Positions 5,224 to 5,363 of a stretch of DNA of 5,363 bases are shown here, in pieces. The DNA lies in contig JABMRO010000698.1 of NCBI GenBank assembly GCA_013202635.1, positions 1 to 5,363 of the forward strand, given 5' to 3'. The notes under the pieces were generated by a model that searched no databases, was not told where the DNA came from, and saw only the letters and a list, made by a program, of their open reading frames with translations. Origin of the DNA: Planctomycetota bacterium. GTDB lineage: Bacteria > Planctomycetota > Phycisphaerae > Sedimentisphaerales > Anaerobacaceae. The first letter of the stretch is position 1. Each line of letters starts with the position of its first letter. Both the position numbers and the translations under genes were made by a program.

Positions 5224-5283
5224 GTCATCCTGAGTGGAGCGACTCGTCCTGAGCTTGTCGAAGGAAGCGCAGCCGAAGGATCT
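5224..5283. repeat. nested GTCATCCTGAG...GAAGGATCT dispersed repeat
   Basis: The outer arms ATCCT (5227-5231) and AGGAT (5277-5281) enclose a second element, TCCTGAGCTTGTCGAAGGA (5247-5265), that has its own TCCT/AGGA arms. TCCTGAG occurs twice (5228-5234 and 5247-5253), as does GAAGGA (5260-5265 and 5275-5280). Repeats of this sequence style are common between genes in many bacterial genomes. The layout looks like one palindromic unit inserted into, or duplicated within, another. Confidence 0.6.
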
Positions 5284-5296
5284 ATTTAAAATGTTT

Positions 5297-5322
5297 GTCA
5301 TTGCGAGCGCAGCGCGGCAATC
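5297..5322. repeat. GTCATTGCGAG...GGCAATC dispersed repeat
   Basis: ATTGC (5300-5304) and GCAAT (5317-5321) flank a GC-rich centre made of GAGCGCAGCGCG. This is the familiar GTCATTGCGAG intergenic palindrome style seen in many bacteria. It lies 13 nt after the GTCATCCTGAG element and shares the GTCAT head, so the two form a small cluster of related palindromes. Confidence 0.6.
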
Positions 5323-5330
5323 TTCTTTAC

Positions 5331-5344
5331 ATTAATCATTAATC
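5331..5344. repeat. short 7-nt tandem at right edge
   Basis: ATTAATC occurs twice in exact tandem (5331-5337 and 5338-5344), and a diverged AATTTCC follows. It is short, but its period matches the AT-rich tracts at 3251 and 4325. It may continue beyond the window. Confidence 0.4.
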
Positions 5345-5363
5345 AATTTCCCCCAGCCACTCC

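Larger units (their letters stand above)
5083..5363. other. non-coding, repeat-rich region downstream of greA
   Basis: No gene is supported in these 281 bp. A 60-codon minus-strand open frame here only translates the dispersed repeats. The stretch contains a GTAG hairpin (5161-5184), a nested GTCATCCTGAG-type repeat (5224-5283), a GTCATTGCGAG-type repeat (5297-5322) and a short 7-nt tandem at the right edge. No strong intrinsic terminator follows greA: only a weak GAAAA/TTTTC inverted repeat near 5136-5153 and the GTAG hairpin could serve. Confidence 0.65.

Noticed and set aside
5119..5301. 60-codon minus-strand open frame downstream of greA
   Set aside because: Its FDKLRTSRSTQDDG stretch is the familiar artefact of translating a dispersed intergenic repeat, and the frame spans several palindromes.
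5161..5322. Clustered short repeats as a possible CRISPR array
   Set aside because: The units differ in sequence and length, there is no constant spacer size, and no cas gene is present.

Overview
The window reads as chromosomal DNA from a free-living bacterium, most plausibly a planctomycete of the Phycisphaerae/Sedimentisphaerales type or a related PVC-group lineage. This is inferred from the style of the pseudopilin (an N-terminal class III signal, then a CxSNLK motif, a CP motif, an NYNYSMNSY block and a C-terminal FLDG block) and from intergenic DNA packed with short dispersed repeats. No rRNA or tRNA gene is present to confirm it. There is no phage, transposase, CRISPR array or recognisable defence system.

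Layout: (1) 1-159, AT-rich upstream DNA with a weak promoter candidate. (2) 160-3167, a two-gene operon on the + strand encoding two exported M16-family (insulinase/processing-peptidase-like) proteins. The first is a secreted zinc peptidase with an intact HxxEH motif. The second is a lipoprotein whose zinc site is lost but whose C-terminal Arg/Tyr substrate-binding motif is intact. (3) 3168-3340, a convergent gap with a GTAG-headed hairpin and a 7-nt-period AT-rich tract. (4) 3341-4090, a pseudopilin-like gene on the - strand with a good sigma70-type promoter at 4184-4212. (5) 4091-4596, a divergent gap of about 500 bp with a GC-rich structured island, a G-quadruplex-type motif, another 7-nt-period tract and another GTAG hairpin. 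(6) 4597-5082, greA on the + strand. (7) 5083-5363, a repeat-rich end region with a third GTAG hairpin, a nested GTCATCCTGAG-type repeat, a GTCATTGCGAG-type repeat and a third short 7-nt tandem.

The two M16 genes almost certainly work as one enzyme. One subunit carries the catalytic zinc site and the other carries the substrate-binding pair, and each lacks what the other has. Their export signals place the complex in the periplasm, tethered by the lipid of the second subunit. The pseudopilin and greA are separate transcription units with no visible functional link to the peptidases.

Nothing here is clearly a new biological system. The observations most worth following are the complementary M16 pair, the structured GC-rich island upstream of the pseudopilin promoter, and the same kinds of repeat recurring in all three downstream gaps.
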